Shown here one piece after another: positions 6,723-15,544 of a stretch of 34,162 bases of DNA. Below the pieces are notes generated by a model. The model worked only from the letters and a program-made list of their open reading frames with translations. It was not told where the DNA came from and ran no database searches. Positions within the stretch are counted from its first letter, which is position 1; every line of letters begins with the position of its first letter. Origin of the DNA: Lachnospiraceae bacterium (lineage in GTDB: Bacteria > Bacillota > Clostridia > Lachnospirales > Lachnospiraceae); NCBI GenBank assembly GCA_024403235.1, contig JAKSSF010000027.1, positions 1 to 34,162 of the forward strand. Reading direction: 5' to 3'. Both the position numbers and the translations under genes were made by a program.

Positions 6723-7071
6723 TGAATATATGAAGCTCCCATATAAAATGGAAATCATTCCTGATACAGAAGAAGGTGGTTATGTAGTTTCTTTTCCTGA
6801 TTTACCAGGATGTTTAACGGTTGGAGATACAATAGAAGAAACTATTAAAAATGCAGAAGATGCAAAGCGGTCATGGTTTGAAGCTGCTATTGAAGATGGT
6901 TTTAGTATTAGTGAGCCAAATGATTTTGGCAATTATTCTGGACAATTCAAACTGAGAATTCCTAAGAGCCTTCATAAATCTTTATCAGAGCATTCAAAGG
7001 TCGAAGGAATTAGCATGAATCAGTATTGCCTGTATTTACTTACAAAAAATGATTCTGTGCATGTAAGGTAA
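6709..7071 (+). CDS. hicB: HicB antitoxin
   Basis: A 120-residue protein. Residues ~10-65 form the HicB partial RNase-H fold (YKMEIIPDTEEGGYVVSF, then PDLPGCLTVGDTIEE) that wraps HicA. Residues ~85-115 look like a ribbon-helix-helix DNA-binding domain (FKLRIPKSLHKSLSEHSK, then GISMNQYCLYLL), which usually represses the hicAB promoter. The start at ATG 6709 is set by GAGGAGG at 6696-6702; the frame remains open upstream from a GTG at 6679, but that lies within hicA. It overlaps hicA by 14 bases. Confidence 0.92.
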   Translation: MRTVDEYMKLPYKMEIIPDTEEGGYVVSFPDLPGCLTVGDTIEETIKNAEDAKRSWFEAAIEDGFSISEPNDFGNYSGQFKLRIPKSLHKSLSEHSKVEGISMNQYCLYLLTKNDSVHVR

Positions 7072-7217
7072 AAGCTAGTTGAAAAGAAAACATTTGTTTC
7101 TAAAAATGACAATCAAATATCTTTCGGAAAAAGTAAAATGTAGGAGAATAGACAAAATACTAGCTTGACACATGCCCAAAAGTATCAGACACTTATGTCA
7201 GAAGGTAGGTAGTAAAT

Positions 7218-8513
7218 ATGGTATTAGAGCATGTGTTACAATCGCAAAGAGATTATTTTGCTACGGGACAAACCAAAAGTCTTTCCTATCGGAAAGAAGC
7301 GCTGGAAAATCTAGCTAAGGCACTGGAAGAATTTCGTCCTACGATTTTTCGTACTATGAAAGAGGAGTTGCACCAATCGGAAGAAGAGATTGCGGCAACG
7401 GAGTGGAAACTGGTAGAGGATCAACTTGTCCTGGCAATGAAAGAATTAAAGAACTGGAGCGCCACCACGCGAGCAAAGGATGGGGGCTTATTTTCTAGCA
7501 GGGAAACCTTGATAAAGAAAGAGCCTTTGGGGGTTGTGCTGATTATTGCGCCTTGGTGTATGCCGTTAAGCTTGTGTTTGGTACCCATGATTTCTGCCAT
7601 GGCTGCAGGAAACTGTGTGATAGTAAAGCCGTCCAAAAAGGCACCGAAAATCAGAAAAGTAATTTGTGACCTTTTAGAATTTGCCTTTGACAGCCATTTT
7701 GTACATGGTGTAAAAGACGATTATAACTATGATTACATATTAAAACTTCGATATGATAGCATTTTCTTTACCGGCACTGCCAGAGTGGGACGATTAGTGA
7801 TGCGTTCTGCCAGCGAGTATCTAACCCCTGTTACTTTGCAGTTAGGTGGAAAAAATCCTTGTATTGTGGATACATCAGCGAACCTAAAAAAGGCAGCAAA
7901 TAGTATTGCGAATGCAAAGCTTACCATGGCAGGACAAACCTATCTGGCACCGGATTATCTTTTGGTAGCAGATGAGATTGTAGAAGATTTTCTGGATGAG
8001 TTAAAAGAAGCTCTTCGGAATAGATATAAAGTGTTAAAAGATCAGGAAGGATACGGCAGAATTATCGATTTGCATCACTTTATGCGATTGATGCGTTTGA
8101 TAGAAAGAGAACCGGAAAAATGGGGTGGAGAAGCAGAGGATGCTACCTTTACCATAGGACCTGCCATTTTTCCACAGTCTTCCTTTGGCAGTGACTGCAT
8201 GAAAGAAGAAATTTTTGGTCCTATCTTGCCAATCATTCCCTATACCAATCTGGAACATGCCTTAGATAAGGTGAAAGAAATGCCAAAAGCTTTGTGCTGC
8301 TACATCTTTTCCTCAGATAAGCAGCTAGCAGAGCAATTAGTAGAAGAATTGTCCTTTGGAGGTGGCTGTATCAACGCCTGTGGAGATCATTTCTACAATT
8401 CACACTTACCTTTCGGTGGTGTAGGAAATAGTGGTATGGGAAAATACCATGGCAAAGCAGGCTTCGACCTGTTTACCCACGAGAAAGGGATATTAACAAA
8501 TAGGCAACTGTAA
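7218..8513 (+). CDS. Aldehyde-dehydrogenase homologue lacking catalytic residues
   Basis: A 431-residue protein of the class-3 (ALDH3-like) aldehyde dehydrogenase superfamily, normal in length and with the fold motifs preserved: the NAD-binding helix region (AAGNCVIVKPSKKAPK), FTGTARVGRLVM, KEEIFGPILP and LPFGGVGNSGMGKYHG. All three residues essential for oxidation are replaced. The oxyanion Asn of PWNYP is C114, the general base Glu of LELGGK is Q208, and the nucleophile Cys of GQTC is Y242 (codon TAT). It is therefore probably not an aldehyde dehydrogenase in the usual sense and may be a binding or regulatory pseudoenzyme. It stands alone, convergent with the mrp operon, overlapping its last gene by 41 bases. 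Confidence 0.9.
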   Translation: MVLEHVLQSQRDYFATGQTKSLSYRKEALENLAKALEEFRPTIFRTMKEELHQSEEEIAATEWKLVEDQLVLAMKELKNWSATTRAKDGGLFSSRETLIKKEPLGVVLIIAPWCMPLSLCLVPMISAMAAGNCVIVKPSKKAPKIRKVICDLLEFAFDSHFVHGVKDDYNYDYILKLRYDSIFFTGTARVGRLVMRSASEYLTPVTLQLGGKNPCIVDTSANLKKAANSIANAKLTMAGQTYLAPDYLLVADEIVEDFLDELKEALRNRYKVLKDQEGYGRIIDLHHFMRLMRLIEREPEKWGGEAEDATFTIGPAIFPQSSFGSDCMKEEIFGPILPIIPYTNLEHALDKVKEMPKALCCYIFSSDKQLAEQLVEELSFGGGCINACGDHFYNSHLPFGGVGNSGMGKYHGKAGFDLFTHEKGILTNRQL

Positions 8514-10560
8514 TCATCAAACCAATACAGAATAACATTAATCCGTAGGAAAGGCTGCGGTTGATGATGGTTTGATTTTCGATTCGTTCCCTGTGCATTA
8601 GCGCCAGCTTATGACGATAGTCTATAGTTTGGCGCTTTTCTTTTTTGCCGGAAAACAGACCGGTTTGGAATGCATTTAACAGTTTTCCCACAGAATCGGT
8701 AAGCCAGGTTCCTTCTTCCAATTCGTGTGGCAAAGCAGAATCCCGGAAAATGGTATGGCGAAGGAACACTACCAGACTGTCTACCAGACAATCTAAGAAA
8801 CGACAAAGCACTCTGGCAATAGAGGGAAATACCACCAACAAAAGAGGTCTGTAAAAGCTATTTTCCAAATCTAGATAAGACGGCAGAGGATTGATATACA
8901 CCTTTCCTTCTGCTGTTTTTTTCTGCAAAACAGTAGGCACCAACAAGAGATAAAGCACTACACCAATGGCAATAGAAATGAAACTGCCTTTTAGATTTTG
9001 GAGAGAAAAATAAGCTATATCCGGCACTTCTTCTACGCCCATAAAGGTTTCTCCCAAGGCAGCGATTTTTCCCATGGTCTGAGTAGGAAACGCACCTAAA
9101 ACCGGTAACAGGATAGCACTGATACAAAGCCCTATGGCACTGACTGGCTTAATATAATTCTGATTTTGGAAGGATTGTTGTTTTTGGGCATTATTATTAT
9201 CTTGGACAAATAAAACCACACACAGTTTCGTCATATAAGCAACGGTTAAGCCACCACTGCAAAGAAAAATCCATTCCATGGTTTTCATCACAGAGAAAGA
9301 AAAGACAGGCTGTAACAGACCTTCCTGACACAATTCCATATATTCCACCATGCTTTCATGAATTAGGGTTTTACTGATGTAGCCATTAAAAAGGGGCACA
9401 CCACCTAGTCCAAGGGCACCGAAGACAAAGAGCATTGTCAAGAACGGTTTATGCTTTCCAAAACCTTGTATCTCATTCAAATCCAGTTGATGCAAATTCA
9501 TAAATACAATTCCGGCGGCTAAGAATAATACCAACTTTAACAGGGAGTGATTTACCATATGTAACATGGCTCCCTGCACTGCCAAAAGATTTTCTTCTCC
9601 CAATAAACCGGACATCCCTATGGCCACCAAAATAAACCCAATCTGGGACACAGAAGAGCAAGCCAGAGTGCGCTTCAAATCAATTGAACAAAGGGCCAGA
9701 AAAGCGCCTAATACCATAGTAATGATGCCCAGTACCAGCACAAAAGCACCCCAGGTGGTTTCTCCTAAGAATAAGTATCCGGTTAACAGCAGTACGCCAT
9801 AAATACCAGCCTTTGTCAGAATGCCGGACAATAAGGCAGAAGCCGGTGCAGGAGCCACGGGATGGGCCTTAGGTAACCAAATATGTAAGGGAAAAGCACC
9901 TGCCTTGGCACCAAATCCAAAAAAAATACAAAAGCCTGCTATCCACAATTCTTTTCCCGGATAGCGCTGGCTTAAGCCTACCAATTCATCAAAATACAAG
10001 GTGCCTGCCAGGTGATACAGTAGGAAAATACCCATTAACATGACCAGACCCCCTAATACGGCAACTGTTAAATAGGTGGCAGCAGCCCGCAGGGATTCCT
10101 TCTTTTCGTCCTGTGCTACCCACACATAGGAGGTAAAGGACATGATCTCAAAGAAAAGAAACAGGGTAAAAAAGTCTGCCGATAAAAATATACCTAAAGT
10201 AGCAGAAAGAGTAGTCAATAAGAAAAAGTAATATCTGTTTTTGTGTCCGTAATGGGCAAAGTATTCCTGAGAAAAGGCAGTAGACACCAGCCAGGCAAAG
10301 GATGCAATAGCTGCATATAGAAAACGGAAACCGTCCAATTTCAAATGCAGACCAAAGCCACAAAACTCCTTGATTTCCAAAACAAGATCTGTACCATTTT
10401 TCAGAAAAGCATGGCCTGTAAAAATCACCAACAAAAAGGTCAAAGCGGTCATTCCTATAGCAAAATAGTCTCGTATCTTTTCTGATTTTTCTCCAATTAT
10501 AAAAGAAAGAAAGGCACCCACCATAGGTACCAGAATAAGAACTCCCAGGTACTGTTCCAT
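8473..10560 (-). CDS. NuoL/MrpA-like antiporter subunit with extended C-terminus
   Basis: A 695-residue membrane protein with about 14 core helices of the complex-I proton-channel fold plus a C-terminal extension ending in one more helix. Ion-path residues are present: the helix-5 glutamate (LFLFFEIMSF), lysines in GFGAKAGAFPLHIWLPKAH and SGILTKAGIYG, the lysine in NHSLLKLVLF, and NGYISKTL in helix 12. It is the last gene of the operon. ATG 10560 is preferred because TGGAGT lies eight bases upstream; the in-frame ATG at 10578 has no ribosome site. It likely forms one of four channel modules of the Mrp/Mbh-type complex in the cytoplasmic membrane. No terminator is seen after it: its end runs into the convergent gene. 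Confidence 0.88.
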   Translation of the reverse strand: MEQYLGVLILVPMVGAFLSFIIGEKSEKIRDYFAIGMTALTFLLVIFTGHAFLKNGTDLVLEIKEFCGFGLHLKLDGFRFLYAAIASFAWLVSTAFSQEYFAHYGHKNRYYFFLLTTLSATLGIFLSADFFTLFLFFEIMSFTSYVWVAQDEKKESLRAAATYLTVAVLGGLVMLMGIFLLYHLAGTLYFDELVGLSQRYPGKELWIAGFCIFFGFGAKAGAFPLHIWLPKAHPVAPAPASALLSGILTKAGIYGVLLLTGYLFLGETTWGAFVLVLGIITMVLGAFLALCSIDLKRTLACSSVSQIGFILVAIGMSGLLGEENLLAVQGAMLHMVNHSLLKLVLFLAAGIVFMNLHQLDLNEIQGFGKHKPFLTMLFVFGALGLGGVPLFNGYISKTLIHESMVEYMELCQEGLLQPVFSFSVMKTMEWIFLCSGGLTVAYMTKLCVVLFVQDNNNAQKQQSFQNQNYIKPVSAIGLCISAILLPVLGAFPTQTMGKIAALGETFMGVEEVPDIAYFSLQNLKGSFISIAIGVVLYLLLVPTVLQKKTAEGKVYINPLPSYLDLENSFYRPLLLVVFPSIARVLCRFLDCLVDSLVVFLRHTIFRDSALPHELEEGTWLTDSVGKLLNAFQTGLFSGKKEKRQTIDYRHKLALMHRERIENQTIINRSLSYGLMLFCIGLMITVAYLLISLSRG

Positions 10561-10601
10561 AACATTACTCCATTTCATCTATCATGAAATTCTTTACTCA
10601 T

Positions 10602-10646
10602 AAAAAGTAGATACATAAATTGTAATCCACTTTTTGCTATTACAAT
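10602..10646 (-). promoter_or_regulatory. Two interleaved, mutually exclusive hairpins before the last operon gene
   Basis: The pair 10602-10612 with 10625-10635 forms an 11-bp stem (one wobble) ending in a T-run on the minus transcript. The pair 10619-10626 with 10639-10646 forms a perfect 8-bp stem. They share bases and interleave, so only one can form unless a pseudoknot is made. This is attenuator-like architecture between two membrane-protein genes; its function is unproven. Confidence 0.45.
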
Positions 10647-10658
10647 CCAAAACAAATA

Positions 10659-12122
10659 TCAAATCAAACTCTGCAAAAATCCTATAAAGGAAGAAGAAAA
10701 CAAACCAAAATACAGGATAAATACCGTGAAAAAGCATAAAGGCAAAAGCATTTTCCAGTTCGGATCCTGGAAAGAAGCCACTTGATTTTTGTCAAACCCT
10801 TCTCCCGGGAAAAAGCCCCGAATCACAATAGTCATCATGTAAATTGCGGTAAATAATGCGGATACCAGTAAGCAGCCTACTCCAATGTAGCCCAGTGGTA
10901 GACCGCTTTCAATTCCGGCATAAGCCAGATTCCACTTGCTGATAAATCCAGCCAGTCCCGGCACACCCATTAAGGCAAGAGCGGAAAGGGTAAATATCGT
11001 AAAGGTTTTTGGCATAGCATAGCCTAACCCGTCCAGTTCATGTACATAATGCTTTTCTGTCTGGTGCATAATGGCGCCAGCGCAGAAAAAGGAAGTGATT
11101 TTCATAAAGGCATGAAATACCAAATGGCTCAACGCCCCCACCAATCCTGCAGGACTCATCAAGGCTGCTCCAAATAAAATGTAGGACAGGTTACTGATAG
11201 TAGAATACGCCAAACGACGCTTCAAATGGGTTTCCTTAATGGCACGACCGCAACCATATACAATGGTAAAACTGGTAATGGCCAATACCACCTGCTGCGC
11301 CCAGGTACCCCGTAAAAACTCCATACCATAACTAAAATAGGTCAATCGTAAAATGGCAAAGGCACCGGATTTTACAACGGCAACTGCATGCAACAGGGCA
11401 GTAACCGGAGTAGGGGCTACACCGGCTTGGGGGAGCCAACTGTTAAACGGACATATAGCTGCCTTTACACCAAAGCCCATAAAAGAAAATACATAAATCA
11501 ATAATAAAATATCGACACGATTTCCGATTTTATGCAAATCCAAAACCCCACCGTAGGTAAAAGAAATGGTATCTCCGTACAGAATAATGAAAATCATACC
11601 AATAAAGGCAAAGGCCGCACCACCTAAAGAGTAGTACAAATATTTACGGCTGGCCAAAATGGCTTCTCTGGTCAGGGTATGCATTACCAAAGGTACTGTC
11701 ACAAGGGTTAAAAGTTCATAAAAGAAATACATGGTCAGAATATTTTCTGCCAAAGCGATACCCAGGGTCACGCCGTATGTCATGGTATAAAAGAAAAAGA
11801 AAACCTTTTCATGAGATTCCTTAGTCATATATTCAAAAGCATACAAGGTGGCAAAGGGCCAAAGGGTAGCCACCAGTCCGGCAAACACCATACCCATTCC
11901 ATCTAATCGAAAGGTAATGGTAAGATTACCGGTGAACTTTGCAACCGTAAGACTTTCTGCTGGGTGTAATAAAATCAAAGTCCACACCAACAGACTGTTC
12001 AAAACCACCATGGCAAATAGATACAGTTCCATTTGTTTCCTATTGGAAAATGGAAGCACCGGTATCAGTGCACCTACCAACATGGGAAATAAAATTACAA
12101 TACACAATAAGCTAACAGACAT
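10659..12122 (-). CDS. NuoM/MrpD-like antiporter subunit (third of four)
   Basis: A 487-residue membrane protein of the NuoM/NuoN/MrpD family with about 14 helices. The helix-5 glutamate (TMYFFYELLTL), helix-7 lysine (GFGVKAAICPFNSWLP), helix-8 lysine (AVAVVKSGAFA), the HAFMKITSFF lysine and the helix-12 lysine (AGFISKWN) are all there, so a proton path is plausible. The usual PFHAWLP is PFNSWLP here: the histidine is asparagine. The downstream gene starts ~100 bases later, the largest gap in this operon. It is 46 bases after the preceding subunit. Confidence 0.88.
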   Translation of the reverse strand: MSVSLLCIVILFPMLVGALIPVLPFSNRKQMELYLFAMVVLNSLLVWTLILLHPAESLTVAKFTGNLTITFRLDGMGMVFAGLVATLWPFATLYAFEYMTKESHEKVFFFFYTMTYGVTLGIALAENILTMYFFYELLTLVTVPLVMHTLTREAILASRKYLYYSLGGAAFAFIGMIFIILYGDTISFTYGGVLDLHKIGNRVDILLLIYVFSFMGFGVKAAICPFNSWLPQAGVAPTPVTALLHAVAVVKSGAFAILRLTYFSYGMEFLRGTWAQQVVLAITSFTIVYGCGRAIKETHLKRRLAYSTISNLSYILFGAALMSPAGLVGALSHLVFHAFMKITSFFCAGAIMHQTEKHYVHELDGLGYAMPKTFTIFTLSALALMGVPGLAGFISKWNLAYAGIESGLPLGYIGVGCLLVSALFTAIYMMTIVIRGFFPGEGFDKNQVASFQDPNWKMLLPLCFFTVFILYFGLFSSSFIGFLQSLI

Positions 12123-12168
12123 ATAGAACCTTCTTTCCTATTGGAAAAATATTATGCAAATCACATTC

Positions 12169-13632
12169 TTATCTAAATACACTTCCTAAAAATCCAAGAA
12201 GTCCATTGGGCAAAATACCCATTAAAACAGAAAGAACAGTAAGAATCAAAACAGGGAGTAACATCCAAAGATTTGGCTCCTTTTTGGTGATTTTTTCTGT
12301 GTCAAATTCTGCTCCCGGCAAAAAGCCTTTTACCGTAATGGGCAGTAAATATCCTGCAGTCAGTAAAGCACTTAGTAACAACACTACAGGCCCTACATAA
12401 GAAAAGAAAGGGATTTCCGAATCTAGTGCACCGATTGCCAAATACCATTTGCTTAAGAAACCACCTGTAGGTGGAATACCAATAAGTCCCAAAGAGGAAA
12501 TGGTAAAGCACCATAATAAAATGGGCATTTCTTTTCCCAAACCGGTGAATTCCTCCACCCGGGTTTTTCCCGTTAGGTGAATAATGGCACCGGCACAAAG
12601 GAATAAACTGGCTTTCATAAAGCCATGTCCAAGGACATGCAGCATAGACCCTGTAAAGGCAGTACCCTGCAGTAAAAATAAACCAAATAATATATAGGAA
12701 ACCTGGCTAACAGTAGAGTAAGCCAGTCTTTTTTTCAAAACCGGTTCTCCATAGGCTAATAAAGAGCCCATAAATACTGTAATCAAGGAAAGGGACAAAA
12801 ATAAGGTTTGCACCTTTGTGCCCTGTAAAAAGAAAGCCCCAAACTGATAATAAATGACGCGAATAATACCCAATACACCCGCCTTTACAATCACTGCAGA
12901 TAAAGCTGCAGAAGCAGGCGCAGGAGCTACCGGGTGAGCAGTAGGAAGCCATCCATGCATGGGAAACATACCTGCTTTTACGGAAAAGCCAAAAATCATA
13001 CAGGTAGCAGCCACCTGTAATAGTACAGGGTGCGCTACTATACTGTCTGCCAGCAGATTCCCGCCCCAGAGAAAGGAAATGGTGCTTTCATTTTGGAATA
13101 AAATATAAAAGCCGAATAGGCAAAAATAAGCGCCACATAAAGAATAAAATAAATATTTCAGACCTGCCATAATGGCTTCTTTGGTATTTTCCTGCATGAC
13201 CAGTGGCAGACTGCTTAAAGTTAAAAGTTCAAAGAACAAATAATAGGTCACCATATTTCCGGCAAAACAAAGTCCTTGTAAAATGGCAAGCACCAAAAAA
13301 TAAAATCCATAGTAGCGGCGCTCTTTTTTTTCATGCTCCATATAGGAAAAAGAGAAAAATCCGGCGCATAAAAAAACCACCAAAGCAAGGATAGAAAACA
13401 GTAGCCCAATCCGATCCAAATGGAACATTAGGGGCAGATTTTGGGTAAGCCAAAATACTGTGATTTCCTGTTCCAATAAGCTAGTCCAGGAAAAAACAGT
13501 AACCACAGCGGTTGCTACAAATCCCAAGCTAACTATAGATAGTAAGGTCTTTCTATTTGTTATGTTTCGATTACAACATAGGAAAAGCCCAAAGAAAAAG
13601 GGTATCCCTAACATAGTTAACAGCGTAATCAT
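12169..13632 (-). CDS. NuoM/MrpD-like antiporter subunit (second of four)
   Basis: A 487-residue membrane protein of the complex-I channel family. Key residues are a helix-5 glutamate (YYLFFELLTLSSLP), a helix-7 lysine (GFSVKAGMFPMHGWLP), lysine in AVIVKAGVLG, HGFMKASLFLCAG and GGFLSKWYLA. It shares overall design and length with the following 487-residue gene, and the two look like an old duplication. It lies in the mrp operon between mnhD and its paralogue. It probably forms a transmembrane channel module linking ion movement to the rest of the complex. Confidence 0.88.
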   Translation of the reverse strand: MITLLTMLGIPFFFGLFLCCNRNITNRKTLLSIVSLGFVATAVVTVFSWTSLLEQEITVFWLTQNLPLMFHLDRIGLLFSILALVVFLCAGFFSFSYMEHEKKERRYYGFYFLVLAILQGLCFAGNMVTYYLFFELLTLSSLPLVMQENTKEAIMAGLKYLFYSLCGAYFCLFGFYILFQNESTISFLWGGNLLADSIVAHPVLLQVAATCMIFGFSVKAGMFPMHGWLPTAHPVAPAPASAALSAVIVKAGVLGIIRVIYYQFGAFFLQGTKVQTLFLSLSLITVFMGSLLAYGEPVLKKRLAYSTVSQVSYILFGLFLLQGTAFTGSMLHVLGHGFMKASLFLCAGAIIHLTGKTRVEEFTGLGKEMPILLWCFTISSLGLIGIPPTGGFLSKWYLAIGALDSEIPFFSYVGPVVLLLSALLTAGYLLPITVKGFLPGAEFDTEKITKKEPNLWMLLPVLILTVLSVLMGILPNGLLGFLGSVFR

Positions 13633-13672
13633 AGTACTTTCCTTTCTAGGGAAAAATCTATTTTTGCAGGAC

Positions 13673-15166
13673 TTAGCCTAACATCGCCAGTCCGTTAGAA
13701 ATCAATCGTACAATAGGGTCGGAAAAGACACCTAAAACCACATTCAAAACAATGAATAAAAATAATGCAGTAGCGTATCTCCAATGCTCCCTTAAATCCA
13801 TAGGGGGATAAGGAGAATTCGGTACAGGAGTATAAATACGGATAACTGTTTTCATAAAGTAAATGGCATTTAAGATCGTACTGATTGCCAGGACAATCAT
13901 AGCCGGCAACATTTTTCCATGATTCAAAATGGCTGCCTGAGAAAACAGCAATTTACTGATAAAGCCGGAAAACAAAGGTACACCTACCATGGCTAAAGAG
14001 CCAACCGTAAAGGTAACACCGGACATTTTGTTTCGATAGCCGGAGCCTGTCAAATAAATAAACTGACGCTTTCCATCAGATACTTCTGTCAAACCGATCG
14101 CCGCAATAAACAACAAGGATTTGGTAGCAGCATGGGATAAAATATGGAAAATACTAGCCACCATTCCGGCTTCCGTTCCCATACCAAAGCCCATGTAAAT
14201 ATACCCAATCTGTGCCACGGAGGAAAAGGCGATCATACGACGCACATCGTTTTCCCGTATGGCAGATAAGGAACCAAAAATCATACCCATCAGACCAAAT
14301 AAAAATAAAATATCTGTGATGTGGCTGTTTCGGAAAATATCAATTCCAACCACTCGATACATAATTTTAATCAGTAAGAAAATATATCCCTTGGATACCA
14401 AACTGGAAAGAATGGCAGCAGCGGATACGGTAGAGTATCCATAGGCGTCTGGCAGCCAGGCGTGAAAAGGAAACAAAGCACTTTTAATTGCCAAGCCCAC
14501 GGAAATCAAAGCAATCATAATCAACAAAGGAATGGTATATTGCCCTTCTGCCACGATTGTTAATATGGCTTCATGAATATTGCTCATCAAAAGATGACCG
14601 GTCATATCATACAGCATACAAATACCAAGGAGTAACAGACCGGAGCCCAAAAGGCTCATAATCATATACCGAACTGCCGCTTCAATAGTACGACCATTTT
14701 GACGAATCATAATTAAGCCGCAAGCTGAAATCGTATTGATTTCCACAAAAACATAAGCTGTAAATAAGTCGTTGGTATAAATTAATGCCAACAAAGAACT
14801 TAACAGCAAATCCAATAATACATAGTAAAGAAAGGTTTTTTCCGGATCCACTTCGTCCTTCAGTTTGTGCTTGCCACCCCACATAGAGAGAAACATAATG
14901 ACACAAAAAAACAGGGCAAGTAAAGCCTCCAAAACACCTACTCGCAGTTCATTTCCCCAAGGGGCAGGAAATTTTCCCATTACATAAACAAAACTGTCAC
15001 CCAAAGAGATAGTATAGAGTAGAGTGGCCAGATTCAGTCCGATTTCAATTACAATCAGACAGGAGTTTACCAATCCAGCAGCCTTTTCCTTTAAGCCGGA
15101 AGAAAAAATACCTGCAAAGAGACAAAGGAGAATGGCAATGGCAGGGAAATTACGAATGATATCCAT
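13673..15166 (-). CDS. mnhD: MnhD/MrpD antiporter subunit (first of four)
   Basis: A 497-residue protein with about 14 membrane helices, most like MrpD proper because it directly follows the MnhC gene as in canonical mrp operons. It carries the helix-5 glutamate (AYVFVEINTISACG), helix-7 lysine (GLAIKSALFPFHAWLPDAY), SSLVSKGYIFL, SHAATKSLLFI and SGFISKLLF. In Mrp systems the A and D subunits hold the ion pathways for Na+/H+ exchange. ATG 15166 follows the mnhC stop by three bases with GGAGGG upstream. Confidence 0.9.
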   Translation of the reverse strand: MDIIRNFPAIAILLCLFAGIFSSGLKEKAAGLVNSCLIVIEIGLNLATLLYTISLGDSFVYVMGKFPAPWGNELRVGVLEALLALFFCVIMFLSMWGGKHKLKDEVDPEKTFLYYVLLDLLLSSLLALIYTNDLFTAYVFVEINTISACGLIMIRQNGRTIEAAVRYMIMSLLGSGLLLLGICMLYDMTGHLLMSNIHEAILTIVAEGQYTIPLLIMIALISVGLAIKSALFPFHAWLPDAYGYSTVSAAAILSSLVSKGYIFLLIKIMYRVVGIDIFRNSHITDILFLFGLMGMIFGSLSAIRENDVRRMIAFSSVAQIGYIYMGFGMGTEAGMVASIFHILSHAATKSLLFIAAIGLTEVSDGKRQFIYLTGSGYRNKMSGVTFTVGSLAMVGVPLFSGFISKLLFSQAAILNHGKMLPAMIVLAISTILNAIYFMKTVIRIYTPVPNSPYPPMDLREHWRYATALFLFIVLNVVLGVFSDPIVRLISNGLAMLG

Positions 15167-15169
15167 AGC

Positions 15170-15544
15170 CTATAAGCCCTCCTTTCGTAACTGGGTAGAA
15201 ATCTCATCCAGATTCAGGGTGTGGTAGCGCATATACAAACGGATGGTTAAGGACAGCATTAAAGCGGTAACAGAAACGGAAACTACAATACCTGTCAACA
15301 CCAGTCCGGAAGGAACCGGATTGATGTAAGCTTCCACAGACTGCACGCCGTCTACGACGATAGGCGCAATACGACCGTTCACATAGCCTTTTTCCGCAAG
15401 GAACAAATACACCGCGGAATCCATAATATTTAATCCGATGATTTTCTTAATTAAGTTTTTTTGAATCAGCAGATTGCCAAAGCCAATGGCAAATAAAATC
15501 ATAGCAACTGCTTCACCATAGTTGGCGAGTAAATTGGCACCCAT
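15170..15544 (-). CDS. mnhC: MnhC/MrpC (NuoK-like) subunit
   Basis: A 124-residue, three-helix membrane protein of the NuoK/MnhC family, with the typical FAIGFGNLLIQKNLIKKIIGL and the PVPSGLVLTGIVVSVSVTAL core. The start at 15544 is set by GGAGG and by one-base overlap with the preceding stop (TAATG). An upstream in-frame ATG would lie inside the MnhB gene. It is a structural partner of MrpD in the antiporter. Confidence 0.9.
   Translation of the reverse strand: MGANLLANYGEAVAMILFAIGFGNLLIQKNLIKKIIGLNIMDSAVYLFLAEKGYVNGRIAPIVVDGVQSVEAYINPVPSGLVLTGIVVSVSVTALMLSLTIRLYMRYHTLNLDEISTQLRKEGL

Noticed and set aside
7165-7217. Promoter at TTGACA 7165-7170 for the aldehyde-dehydrogenase gene
   Set aside because: A good -35 box, but no acceptable -10 box at 16-18 bases; the start signal remains unknown.
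8516-8575. ATCAAACC/GGTTTGAT inverted repeat as terminator for the aldehyde-dehydrogenase gene
   Set aside because: Loop of more than 40 bases, only four T after the stem, and it lies inside the coding sequence of the antiporter gene.
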